Positions 41,042-48,327 of a stretch of 64,000 nt of DNA are shown here, piece by piece. This stretch comes from Rossellomorea aquimaris (GTDB taxonomy: Bacteria; Bacillota; Bacilli; Bacillales; Bacillaceae_B). The first letter of the stretch is position 1. Each line of letters starts with the position of its first letter. The notes beneath the pieces were generated by a model. The model was not told the origin of the DNA. It did no database searches and saw only the letters and a program-made list of their open reading frames with translations. The stretch is from the NCBI RefSeq assembly GCF_035590735.1, contig NZ_CP141595.1, positions 1,173,001 through 1,237,000 on the forward strand, in the 5' to 3' direction. The position numbers and the translations under genes are program-made.

Positions 41042-42130
41042 TTACTTGGTTTGAAAGGCAAATTTACCCCAAGGCTTAAGGTAATCCACCAAGAAAATTT
41101 CTTCTTCACGGATACGTCCAACCACATTGGTTTTGCCTGAGTTCTCCATATCTTGAAGTGCGATTTGAAGTTCACCTGCATACTGGGCATATAGGTCGTT
41201 TTCAATCACGATGTCTCCGCGCTTTATGTCTGCCGTATTGTGGGGAGCAAATTCTCTTCCACGATATTTCACGCGGCTTTGGGTCGAACGGATCAGATAA
41301 TCAGATACGTCACCACGATAGAAGTGCGGTTCTTCAAAAATAATCGTCTTTTCTAAGTCTGTTGTCGTTTCATGGGTTTCGACTGTAAAGGTCAGCTTCG
41401 ATGTGTTCAGTTCGCTAAGCAGCTGCATTTCACGTTCTGATGCATAAGCGTTACTGATAATGACATCATCAATTAACCCTGTGGCAAAAAGATGCTTCGC
41501 CTGGACATCAATAGGAAGAGTACGGTGCATTTCTAATGTAGGCAATCCTTCCGTGACCGGCCAAGGACCGAATGTTGCATCGGAAGAGGAGACAAACGCA
41601 GCCGTTCTCATCCCGAAGTCTTTAAATTTTTTACTGCATTCAATAAAGAATGGATAGGATAAACCGGAGTAGCGGTGCGGATAGAAGTTATGACATCCAA
41701 GCAATTGATCCTTATTCGGTTGATACGTCATGATATTATCGATGTATTTGGTTGCATTACTCATATTGAGTTCAATCTTCAGATCATAAGGGTTGTGCGA
41801 CATCATCGATTCTTCATGCCCTGTATACCCGAGATCTAGGCGGATTCCGTGAGCACCCAAATCGGCAAAAAAGGATAAATCATCATAGGAGATATTCAGT
41901 TCTTTAAAAATGCGGGGACTGATGTCAGCGATGACTTCCATGTTTTTTTCACGGGCAAACTTAATCGTTTCTTTAAAGTTCGAGAGGATCCCATCCTTGT
42001 CGCCTTCTACTGATAATAAGCAGGTGAACACTCGCTTAAATCCGTGAGAAGCGGCAAGAGCAAGATATTCCTTATCCTTTTCAGTCGTTGAATGGTTTGG
42101 GTAAATTGAAACTCCCAGTCTTTTACTCAT
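41042..42130 (-). CDS. mupG: MupG-family (GH170, DUF871) 6-phospho-N-acetylmuramidase
   Basis: 362 residues. The TIM-barrel part begins KRLGVSIYPNHSTTEKDKEY and holds GFKRVFTCLLSV, MEVIADISPRIFKEL and LGAHGIRLDLGYTGHE. CHNFYPHRYSGLSYPFFIEC is the conserved central block. The C-terminal cyclophilin-like part includes RSTQSRVKYRGREFAPHNTA. In Staphylococcus, MupG hydrolyses MurNAc-6-P-GlcNAc, the PTS product of the wall disaccharide, to MurNAc-6-P and GlcNAc. The adjacent kinase, MurQ and PTS genes fit exactly. It lies 18 nt downstream of the IIA gene in the same operon. Confidence 0.92.
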   Translation of the reverse strand: MSKRLGVSIYPNHSTTEKDKEYLALAASHGFKRVFTCLLSVEGDKDGILSNFKETIKFAREKNMEVIADISPRIFKELNISYDDLSFFADLGAHGIRLDLGYTGHEESMMSHNPYDLKIELNMSNATKYIDNIMTYQPNKDQLLGCHNFYPHRYSGLSYPFFIECSKKFKDFGMRTAAFVSSSDATFGPWPVTEGLPTLEMHRTLPIDVQAKHLFATGLIDDVIISNAYASEREMQLLSELNTSKLTFTVETHETTTDLEKTIIFEEPHFYRGDVSDYLIRSTQSRVKYRGREFAPHNTADIKRGDIVIENDLYAQYAGELQIALQDMENSGKTNVVGRIREEEIFLVDYLKPWGKFAFQTK

Positions 42131-42148
42131 TTGTATGCCTCCTTAGAA

Positions 42149-42481
42149 TTATTTGTTTTCAAGTTTATCTATTCTTTTTAACAAGGGAATCATTTGTTCA
42201 ATTAACGAAATTTCACTGATGGAGGTCATCAAGTGGTCCTGGGCATGAATCATCAGAAGTGATTTTTCAAAATCTTCTCCATTGATTTCTGCTTGAATGA
42301 GACTGGTTTGCGTTTTGTGAGCTTTGTTCAGTTCTGCATGGGCTGTTTTCAGCATCTCTTCAGCTTCTTCAAACTTACCTTCATGTGCCTTCGTCAGGGC
42401 CTCATATGCGGTGCTTTTTGCATTTCCGCCGTTTGATATAATTTCAAAAATCTCCATTTCTACGTTGCGTACCTCTGCCAT
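42149..42481 (-). CDS. lactose/cellobiose-class PTS IIA component
   Basis: 110 residues, the usual size of a soluble PTS_IIA-lac protein: three-helix bundle beginning MEIFEIISNGGNAKSTAYEA, with the phospho-accepting His in LLMIHAQDHLMTSISE and a C-terminal amphipathic helix. It passes phosphate from HPr to the IIB protein encoded on the opposite strand at 43.5 kb. The PTS is therefore split across two divergent operons. It is the first gene of the murQ operon, which ties transport to MurNAc-6-P metabolism. A GAGGAG site precedes the ATG. Confidence 0.92.
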   Translation of the reverse strand: MAEVRNVEMEIFEIISNGGNAKSTAYEALTKAHEGKFEEAEEMLKTAHAELNKAHKTQTSLIQAEINGEDFEKSLLMIHAQDHLMTSISEISLIEQMIPLLKRIDKLENK

Positions 42482-42561
42482 TGTGTATTCCTCCTCATTC
42501 CTGTTTAGAACTGGTTTCTACTAGAGTAGTAAAATAAAAGTTTAAATATTTTAAAATAATA

Positions 42562-42615
42562 TTGAAATTTAATTTCATTATCGCATATAATCATATTAAA
42601 CTGAAAGCCTTTTCA
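42562..42615 (+). promoter_or_regulatory. murR promoter with RpiR-type operator and cre site
   Basis: TTGAAA (42562-42567), an 18-nt spacer and a perfect TATAAT (42586-42591). A perfect 15-bp palindrome TGAAATT-T-AATTTCA (42563-42577) overlaps the -35 and resembles MurR/RpiR operators. Downstream of the start site, TGAAAGCCTTTTCA (42602-42615) differs from the cre consensus TGAAARCGYTTTCA only at the central C for G. The expected control is substrate induction via MurR and carbon catabolite repression via CcpA. The palindrome also lies upstream of the divergent IIA operon. Confidence 0.75.
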
Positions 42616-42641
42616 AGACAATCATTTTTTTGGAGGTGACT

Positions 42642-43508
42642 ATGACGGAATTTCAAGTATTAAAACACATCAAAAGTCAGATGGAGAACTACACCCCGTC
42701 TGAAATAGCGGTTGCTCAATATGTGTTGGAGTTTCCTGAGAAAGTAATGGAAATGACGACAAAGCAACTCTCACAATCATGCGGCAGCAGTGAAGCAGCC
42801 ATCATCAGGTTCTGCAAGCGAATCGGAATCAATAGTTTCAGCGGTTTGAAGATCGAATTGGCCAAAAGCTCGAATATTGAAGAAACAAAGAGTCATGACA
42901 TCAATACACTCCTGCACTTTGAAGACAATCTTGAAACCGTATTCAACAAAGTACTGGTGAACACCTATCAAGCGATCAAGAACACGGAAAAGCTTTTTTC
43001 CATAGATGAACTGGATCGGGCTGTGAACGCGTTCCATAAAGCTGAACGGGTATACCTGTATGGAGTAGGCGGTTCAGCTGTAGTAGCGGAAGACTTTACG
43101 CAAAAGCTATTACGACTGAACTATCTGGCATTTCAAGCGAGTGATATCCATGTGCAAATGATGATGGCCGCCAATTTAACCGAAAGAGACGTTCTCTTCG
43201 TCGTCTCCACATCAGGTCAGACAAAGGAAATACTGAAGCTGATGAACGTAGCTCAAGAAAAAGGTGCCACAATCGTTCTATTGACACAGCATGGGAAATC
43301 ACCTGCAAGGAAGCTCGCCGATATCGTCTTAACGATTTCCGAGGAAGAACACAACATCCGAATCGGGACCATGACGGCAAGAATTGCTCAACTCGTCGTG
43401 ATTGATGCATTATTCGTTGCTTTATGCATGAAAAAAGGACATGGCGTCTACGAGCAAATAATTCATACACATGAAGTAGTTCAAAGAATGAAAGAGGAGG
43501 AAGAGTAG
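42642..43508 (+). CDS. murR: MurR/RpiR-family transcriptional regulator
   Basis: 288 residues. The N-terminal HTH_6 domain (about 1-77) includes YTPSEIAVAQYVLEFPEKVM and SSEAAIIRFCKRIGINSFSG. The C-terminal SIS domain (about 125-250) has VYLYGVGGSAVVAEDFTQKL and DVLFVVSTSGQTKEILKLMN, which binds a sugar phosphate. The effector is probably MurNAc-6-P, given murQ, mupG and anmK across the divergent promoter (inference). The ATG at 42642 follows GGAGG by 6 nt. It heads the plus-strand operon murR-IIB-IIC-small protein-GH4, and IIB starts 2 nt after its stop. Confidence 0.9.
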   Translation: MTEFQVLKHIKSQMENYTPSEIAVAQYVLEFPEKVMEMTTKQLSQSCGSSEAAIIRFCKRIGINSFSGLKIELAKSSNIEETKSHDINTLLHFEDNLETVFNKVLVNTYQAIKNTEKLFSIDELDRAVNAFHKAERVYLYGVGGSAVVAEDFTQKLLRLNYLAFQASDIHVQMMMAANLTERDVLFVVSTSGQTKEILKLMNVAQEKGATIVLLTQHGKSPARKLADIVLTISEEEHNIRIGTMTARIAQLVVIDALFVALCMKKGHGVYEQIIHTHEVVQRMKEEEE

Positions 43509-43510
43509 AA

Positions 43511-43816
43511 ATGAGAGTATTATTCGTATGTTCAGGTGGAATGTCCAGCGCAATTGTCGTGAATGCACTGAAAAAAGAAGGGGACAAAGCAGGGATTGAG
43601 ATGGAAGTGCATGCAATCGGGACCGGTGAAGTATCTGAGGAGATATCCAAGGGGTGGGATGTTTGTATGGTAGCACCGCAGATCAGACACCGTTTTGATC
43701 AAGTGAAGAAAGCCGCTGATGAAGCGAATGTTCCTTGTGGTCCGATTCCTCCCCAAGCGTACACGCCACTTGGGGGCCCGACTTTACTGAAAACAGTAAG
43801 AGAATTAACCAACTAA
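43511..43816 (+). CDS. lactose/cellobiose-class PTS IIB component
   Basis: 101 residues. MRVLFVCSGGMSSAIVVNAL carries the phospho-Cys (C7) in the family loop C-S-G-G-M-S-S, and MVAPQIRHRFDQVKKAADEA is the second conserved block. It is a cytosolic domain that takes phosphate from the IIA (42.1 kb) and gives it to the sugar bound by IIC. The ribosome site AAAGAGGAGG overlaps the end of murR, so it is translationally linked. IIC follows 27 nt later. Confidence 0.93.
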   Translation: MRVLFVCSGGMSSAIVVNALKKEGDKAGIEMEVHAIGTGEVSEEISKGWDVCMVAPQIRHRFDQVKKAADEANVPCGPIPPQAYTPLGGPTLLKTVRELTN

Positions 43817-43843
43817 TTTAATAGGAAACAAGGGGGTAGAAAC

Positions 43844-45124
43844 ATGCAAAAGTTTGTGAATTTTCTAGAGAACAACTTGTCAGGTCCAATGGCCCGACTC
43901 TCTGAACAAAGGCATTTGCAAGCAATCCGGGATGGGGTTATTTCAGCACTGCCATTTATTATCGTCGGTTCATTTTTCCTGATCTTAGCTTTTCCACCGC
44001 TTCCTGATGGCGGAATATTTGGAGACATCAAACAGTGGGCAGCTGACAACATCATCGAAATCCTGATTCCATATCGACTCACCATGTTTATCATGTCACT
44101 CTATATAGCCTTCGGGATAGGATACAACCTCTCGAAAAGCTATAACCTGGATCCATTATCCGGTGCGCAAATTTCAGTAGCAGCACTACTATTAACGATT
44201 ACACCAAAGGTAATGGACGGAGAAGGCTGGGTCCTGCCAATGACCAACCTCGGTGGGCACGGATTATTCGTCGCCATGGTCGTCTCGATATTGGCAGTTG
44301 AAATTCTACGATTCTGTAAGACGAAAAATATTACGATTAAAATGCCTGAGCAAGTACCGGCATCTGTATCACGAAGCTTCGAAGCACTTATTCCTGTAGC
44401 CATTGTTATTCTATTGGTTTCTGCCGTAACCGTAGTAGCAGGAGTAGACTTACATCACCTGATTGGTGTAGCGGTCGCTCCACTGGTTACAGCTGGTGAC
44501 AGTATATTCGGCGTATTAATTCCGGTATTCTTAATTACATTCTTCTGGTCCTTCGGTATCCACGGGGTGTCTGTAGTAGGAACGGTTGCCCGTCCACTAT
44601 GGGAAGTGTTCCTTGTAAACAACGCAGATGCGGTTGCAAACGGAGAAGCGATTCCACACATCGCACCAGAAACATTCTACCAATGGTTCATCTGGATCGG
44701 TGGATCAGGAGCAACTCTTGGATTGGTTCTGGCAATGGTCTTCTTCTCCCGCTCAAAATACTTAAAAGCATTAGGTAGAACAAGTATTGTACCAGGTATA
44801 TTCAATATCAATGAGCCTATCATCTTCGGTGCTCCTATTGTATTGAATCCGATTCTGATCATTCCATTTGTAACGATCCCACTGATCACTGGTACTCTGG
44901 CATATGTAGCAACAACTATAGGGCTGGTATCACCAACCTACATCATGCCTCCTTGGACACTGCCTGCACCAATCGGAGCGTACCTGGCAACGGGTGGTGA
45001 CTGGAGGGCCATTGTCATGGTTCTTATCAATATCGCAATCTCGTTCGCTATCTATTTCCCATTCTTCAAGATGTACGACAAGAAGATGATGAAGATGGAA
45101 GAAAGCGATCAACAAGCGGCGTAG
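43844..45124 (+). CDS. lactose/cellobiose-class PTS IIC permease
   Basis: 426 residues with about ten helices. LSEQRHLQAIRDGVISALPF and VGSFFLILAFPPLPDGGIFG are the conserved N-terminal stretch of CelB/ChbC-type IIC proteins, FFWSFGIHGVSVVGTVARPL the central motif, and GIFNINEPIIFGAPIVLNPI the N-E-P substrate-loop motif. It imports and phosphorylates a beta-linked disaccharide. The operon context (MurR, MupG, MurQ, AnmK, GH4) suggests MurNAc-GlcNAc, chitobiose or a similar wall or chitin sugar, not cellobiose. That is an inference, since B. subtilis and Staphylococcus MurP are glucose-class. GGGGG precedes the ATG by 8 nt. Confidence 0.92.
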   Translation: MQKFVNFLENNLSGPMARLSEQRHLQAIRDGVISALPFIIVGSFFLILAFPPLPDGGIFGDIKQWAADNIIEILIPYRLTMFIMSLYIAFGIGYNLSKSYNLDPLSGAQISVAALLLTITPKVMDGEGWVLPMTNLGGHGLFVAMVVSILAVEILRFCKTKNITIKMPEQVPASVSRSFEALIPVAIVILLVSAVTVVAGVDLHHLIGVAVAPLVTAGDSIFGVLIPVFLITFFWSFGIHGVSVVGTVARPLWEVFLVNNADAVANGEAIPHIAPETFYQWFIWIGGSGATLGLVLAMVFFSRSKYLKALGRTSIVPGIFNINEPIIFGAPIVLNPILIIPFVTIPLITGTLAYVATTIGLVSPTYIMPPWTLPAPIGAYLATGGDWRAIVMVLINIAISFAIYFPFFKMYDKKMMKMEESDQQAA

Positions 45125-45325
45125 AAAAGCGGAGGCGGCTTGATCAGCCCCGACAAGCATAAGACAAGTCCACCGGAGAGGCATTCTTTGCCTTTTTGGT
45201 GGGCTGGACTTATGACCTCGAGGGGCTAGCCGCTGTAGCTGGACAAGTAGAAAAGCGGAGGCGGCTTGATCAGCCCCGACAAGCATAAGACGAGTCAGCC
45301 GGAAAGGCGTCCTTTGCCTTTAGCA
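45122..45325. repeat. tandem copies of a Bacillaceae palindromic intergenic repeat
   Basis: Copy 1 (about 45122-45247) and a shorter copy 2 (about 45249-45325) both start GAAAAGCGGAGGCGGCTTGA, then TCAGCCCCGACAAGCATAAG. Copy 1 folds on itself: CGGCTTGATCAGCCCC..AAGTCCACC on the left against GGTGGGCTGGACTTATGACC and GAGGGGCTAGCCG on the right. Copy 2 is cut off after its loop (AAAGGCGTCCTTTGCCTTT). I know similar AAAGCGGA..CAGCCCCGACA elements from many Bacillaceae genomes. It lies inside the murR-GH4 operon between IIC and the small membrane protein. Confidence 0.8.
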
Positions 45326-45401
45326 GAATACGATCATATCAAAAAACAGTAGTGGGGGTCCTAGGATTCCCACTTCTTCATTAGCATTAGGAGTGATTCA
45401 A

Positions 45402-45692
45402 ATGACAGAAACGGTTGTCCCGAAGCGAATCGGTTTTAGGAGTGTATTTGTTCTTCTAATTTCCGTATCCATTGGACTTTTACTTCTTTCCAAGCCTTTG
45501 ATGGGTGCGGGACTTGCAAAGGATTGGAGCGTATTTTTAGCAACGGGGATTTCGGCTTCGATTGGACTCTTATTTGTTCTTTTGAAAATTGAAGGTCCTG
45601 TTGAAGATGGTTCTGTTAAAAAGAAGCGCGTTTTATTAGCAGTGGTTGTCAGTTTCTTAATAAGCTTTATTTTGGCCTTTGTTGCCAAGTAA
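45402..45692 (+). CDS. small three-helix membrane protein in the PTS operon
   Basis: 96 residues with three hydrophobic segments: SVFVLLISVSIGLLLLS (about 16-32), FLATGISASIGLLFVLL (about 45-62) and VLLAVVVSFLISFILAFVA (about 76-94), the loop between the last two being charged. I chose the ATG at 45402 with AGGAG 8 nt upstream. It sits between IIC and the GH4 gene (19 nt before the latter). It belongs to no PTS component family I recognise. An accessory role in transport is possible but unproven. Confidence 0.75.
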   Translation: MTETVVPKRIGFRSVFVLLISVSIGLLLLSKPLMGAGLAKDWSVFLATGISASIGLLFVLLKIEGPVEDGSVKKKRVLLAVVVSFLISFILAFVAK

Positions 45693-45711
45693 TCTCGGGG
45701 AGGTATTCACA

Positions 45712-47043
45712 ATGAAAAACGGAATCAAGGTCGTTACGATCGGCGGAGGCTCAAGCTATACTCCCGAGTTTGTTGAAGGATTGATCAAGCGTTATGATGA
45801 GCTTCCAGTGAGTGAACTGTGGCTGGTGGATATTAAAGCAGGGGAAGAAAAACTTACTATCGTCGGGAACTTGGCGAAGAGAATGGTAGAAAAAGCTGGG
45901 GTGCCAATGGAGATTCACCTTACCTTGGACCGGAAAGAAGCGCTTGCAGATGCTGATTTTGTCACGACTCAAATGAGAGTCGGACAACTAAAGGCAAGAA
46001 TACAAGATGAGAGGCTTCCAATCAAGTACGGGATGATCGGCCAGGAAACGAATGGGGCCGGGGGATTGTTCAAGGGAATGAGGACGATTCCTGTTCTGCT
46101 TGAAATCGCTGATGAAATGCAGGAGCTTTGCCCGGATGCCTGGTTGATCAATTTTACGAATCCCGCAGGCATAGTGACAGAGGCTTTATTGCGTTACGGG
46201 TCACATCCTAAGGTCATAGGCGTATGTAATCTTCCCATTAATACGAGAATGACACTGGCCAAGCTTTTAGATGTGGAGGTAGAACGACTCCATATCGATT
46301 TCGCAGGATTGAATCATATGGTGTACGGATTGGACGTTTTGGTGGACGGTGAGTCAGTTTTAGGGGACGTTCTGGAAATCATGAGTAACCCCGACAAGCA
46401 GGTCAGCATGAGGAATATTGCGCCGCTTCCATGGGAACCGGAGTTCATCAAGTGTCTCGGAATCATCCCATGTCCTTATCACCGTTATTTTTATAAAACG
46501 AGTGATATTTTAGAAAAGCAGCTAGAAGAATTCAAGACGGGGACCACCAGGGCAGAAGTGGTTCAGCAATTAGAAAATGAACTTTTTGAACTTTACAAGG
46601 ATGAAAACCTTGATATCAAGCCTCCACAGCTTGAACAAAGGGGAGGGGCTTATTACAGCGATGCGGCTTGTAATCTCATCTCATCCATTTATAATGATCG
46701 GGGAGACATCCAAACGCTGAATGTCCGCAATGACGGGGCGATCAGTGATCTACCACGGGAATCTGCTGTGGAAGTGAACTGCGTCGTTACCAAATCTGGT
46801 CCCAAGCCGATTGCAGTTGGCGAGCTGCCGGTGGCTGTGAGTGGACTTGTTCATCAAATTAAATCCTTTGAACGTGTTGGTGCGGAAGCATCGGTTACAG
46901 GGTCCTATGAAAAAGCGTTGCTTGCCATGACGATCAATCCGTTGGTGACGAGTGATGTGAAGGCGAAGCAGCTGCTGGATGAAATGCTTGAGGTGCATAA
47001 AGAGTATCTGCCGCAGTTTCGTGAGCGATTTAGCCATAGTTAA
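45712..47043 (+). CDS. GH4-family 6-phospho-beta-glucosidase
   Basis: 443 residues. The NAD-binding start is VVTIGGGSSYTPEFVEGLIK. QMRVGQLKARIQDE and YGMIGQETNGAGGLFKGMRT are GH4 signatures. The metal-ligand Cys motif is VCNLP, the C-N-x-P form seen in 6-phospho-beta-glucosidases, and FAGLNHMVYGL supplies the His ligand. GH4 enzymes use NAD+ and Mn2+ and cleave by transient oxidation. The product here is a split phospho-disaccharide from the adjacent PTS. Since MupG should act on muramyl disaccharide, this enzyme may handle chitobiose-6-P or a related sugar. GGGGAGG lies 8 nt before the ATG. Terminator downstream. Confidence 0.9.
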   Translation: MKNGIKVVTIGGGSSYTPEFVEGLIKRYDELPVSELWLVDIKAGEEKLTIVGNLAKRMVEKAGVPMEIHLTLDRKEALADADFVTTQMRVGQLKARIQDERLPIKYGMIGQETNGAGGLFKGMRTIPVLLEIADEMQELCPDAWLINFTNPAGIVTEALLRYGSHPKVIGVCNLPINTRMTLAKLLDVEVERLHIDFAGLNHMVYGLDVLVDGESVLGDVLEIMSNPDKQVSMRNIAPLPWEPEFIKCLGIIPCPYHRYFYKTSDILEKQLEEFKTGTTRAEVVQQLENELFELYKDENLDIKPPQLEQRGGAYYSDAACNLISSIYNDRGDIQTLNVRNDGAISDLPRESAVEVNCVVTKSGPKPIAVGELPVAVSGLVHQIKSFERVGAEASVTGSYEKALLAMTINPLVTSDVKAKQLLDEMLEVHKEYLPQFRERFSHS

Positions 47044-47051
47044 GGAAGGAG

Positions 47052-47084
47052 AGTGTCTCAAATATTGATTTGGGGCACTTTTTT
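47052..47084 (+). terminator. intrinsic terminator of the murR-GH4 operon
   Basis: AGTGTCTCAAAT (47052-47063) pairs with ATTTGGGGCACT (47068-47079, two wobbles), followed by T6. Confidence 0.85.
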
Positions 47085-47131
47085 GTGTGGATCGGCGAGG
47101 GGAATGGGGGTTGGAAGTGGTTTTGGTTGAG

Positions 47132-47226
47132 ATATTATCGATTTTTCGGATATATTATCGAGTTTGGCGTGTTTATTATCGACTTTTCGGATATATTATC
47201 GACTTTTCTCATTATATTATCGACAT
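47132..47226. repeat. array of five ATTATCGA units at 20-21 bp period
   Basis: ATTATCGA starts at 47134, 47154, 47175, 47195 and 47216 (steps 20, 21, 20, 21), in the context TATATTATCGANTTTTCGGA. The units are in one orientation in non-coding DNA between the GH4 terminator and the DMT gene. The spacing equals two helical turns. Unit edges outside the core vary. The remaining parts of the 343-nt gap show no gene. Confidence 0.85.
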
Positions 47227-47386
47227 TCGATAGATAAGCGATGCTCAAGCGGGGCCGGATCCAGTTTATTTTCAAAACCGCCTAACTCATCCCACCCCAC
47301 ACTAAAATCCACCACAATCCCCACATCTTTCCCCAGGACGAGCATACCATGATACAAAGACCCTTTTCCGAAAGGATACCACGCCT

Positions 47387-48310
47387 ATGATTCCAGTTAA
47401 AACAAAGGTTGCCGCCTCACTATATGCCACGATGTCAATCAGCTTTTGGGGCATATCATTTGTATCAACGAAAGCAGTGTTGGACACCCTCGACCCATAT
47501 ACACTGCTCGTTCTGCGGTTTGCGATCGGAGCTCTGTTTCTGCTCATGCTCTTACTTTTAAAAAGTTATCGACTCACCATTCCACTCAAATATATCCCTC
47601 ATCTGATTGTGCTGGGGGTACTTGGCGTCTTCATTCACCAAGTGATTCAGGCGACGGCCCTCCTTACAATTGATGCATCATCAGCAGGCTGGATGATTTC
47701 ATTTTCTCCCGTTTTCACCGTAATCCTCTCCATGATTTTTTTACATGAAAAAATGACGGTTCCAAAAGCGCTAGGTATGATTATAGCTATTACAGGTGTG
47801 TTGATGGTATCGACAGCGAGGAGCGGTCAGTCTATCGGCTTTGCTGTCAATATCGGTTATATCCTGATGATTCTCAGTACATTAAACTGGGCCATATACT
47901 CAGTGTTGCTAAAAAAACTCCGTATCGAGCTGCCATCCCTCGTCATCACCTTTTATATGAGTCTGTTGGGTTTCAGCTTAACCATCCCTTTTCTCATCCG
48001 TAATCGGGGCTGGGAAGGCATTTCTCTTCTATCGAATGTGGAATGGGCCCACTTGATGTTCCTCGGTGTATTTGTATCAGGTATTGCGTACTGGTACTGG
48101 GGAAAGGCACTTGAGGTATTGGATGCGTCAAAGGTGTCGATGTTTCTGTATTTAGAGCCAGTTACCACACTCATTGCGGCGATCTTTTTCCTGCACGAGA
48201 AGATTTTCTTCATAACGATACTGGGTGGAGTCATAATTATAATAGGAGTTGTGATTGTAAATGGCCAGATGATTTCTGTTTTCCATCGATTTCTATGGAG
48301 GAAACGATAA
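47387..48310 (+). CDS. DMT-superfamily transporter (EamA)
   Basis: 307 residues with ten helices in two EamA repeats. The first begins ASLYATMSISFWGISFVSTK (the F-W-G-x-x-F/S pattern) with LVLRFAIGALFLLMLLLLK. ALLTIDASSAGWMISFSPVF and IFLHEKMTVPKALGMIIAIT follow, and the second repeat ends GVVIVNGQM. It is a typical YdcZ/YwfM-like metabolite exporter. Substrate unknown. The ribosome site is weak (AAAGGA about 9 nt before the ATG). The following cysteine dioxygenase starts 17 nt after the stop, so sulfur-amino-acid or sulfonate export is an attractive but untested idea. Confidence 0.88.
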   Translation: MIPVKTKVAASLYATMSISFWGISFVSTKAVLDTLDPYTLLVLRFAIGALFLLMLLLLKSYRLTIPLKYIPHLIVLGVLGVFIHQVIQATALLTIDASSAGWMISFSPVFTVILSMIFLHEKMTVPKALGMIIAITGVLMVSTARSGQSIGFAVNIGYILMILSTLNWAIYSVLLKKLRIELPSLVITFYMSLLGFSLTIPFLIRNRGWEGISLLSNVEWAHLMFLGVFVSGIAYWYWGKALEVLDASKVSMFLYLEPVTTLIAAIFFLHEKIFFITILGGVIIIIGVVIVNGQMISVFHRFLWRKR

Positions 48311-48327
48311 CACAGGGAGGAATCGCG

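Noticed and set aside
43096..43650. Minus-strand frame of 184 codons opposite murR and IIB
   Set aside because: It is antisense to two certain genes, lacks a ribosome site and shows no domain; a shadow of biased codon use.
44930..45286. Minus-strand frame of 118 codons with an internally repeated MLVGADQAASAFL segment
   Set aside because: It is created by the tandem GAAAAGCGGAGG repeat and antisense to IIC. The internal duplication is DNA-repeat translation, not a protein repeat.
47132..47226. CRISPR array
   Set aside because: Units are about 20 bp including spacer with an 8-bp core. There are no 25-40 bp unique spacers and no cas genes. The same holds for 60158-60250.
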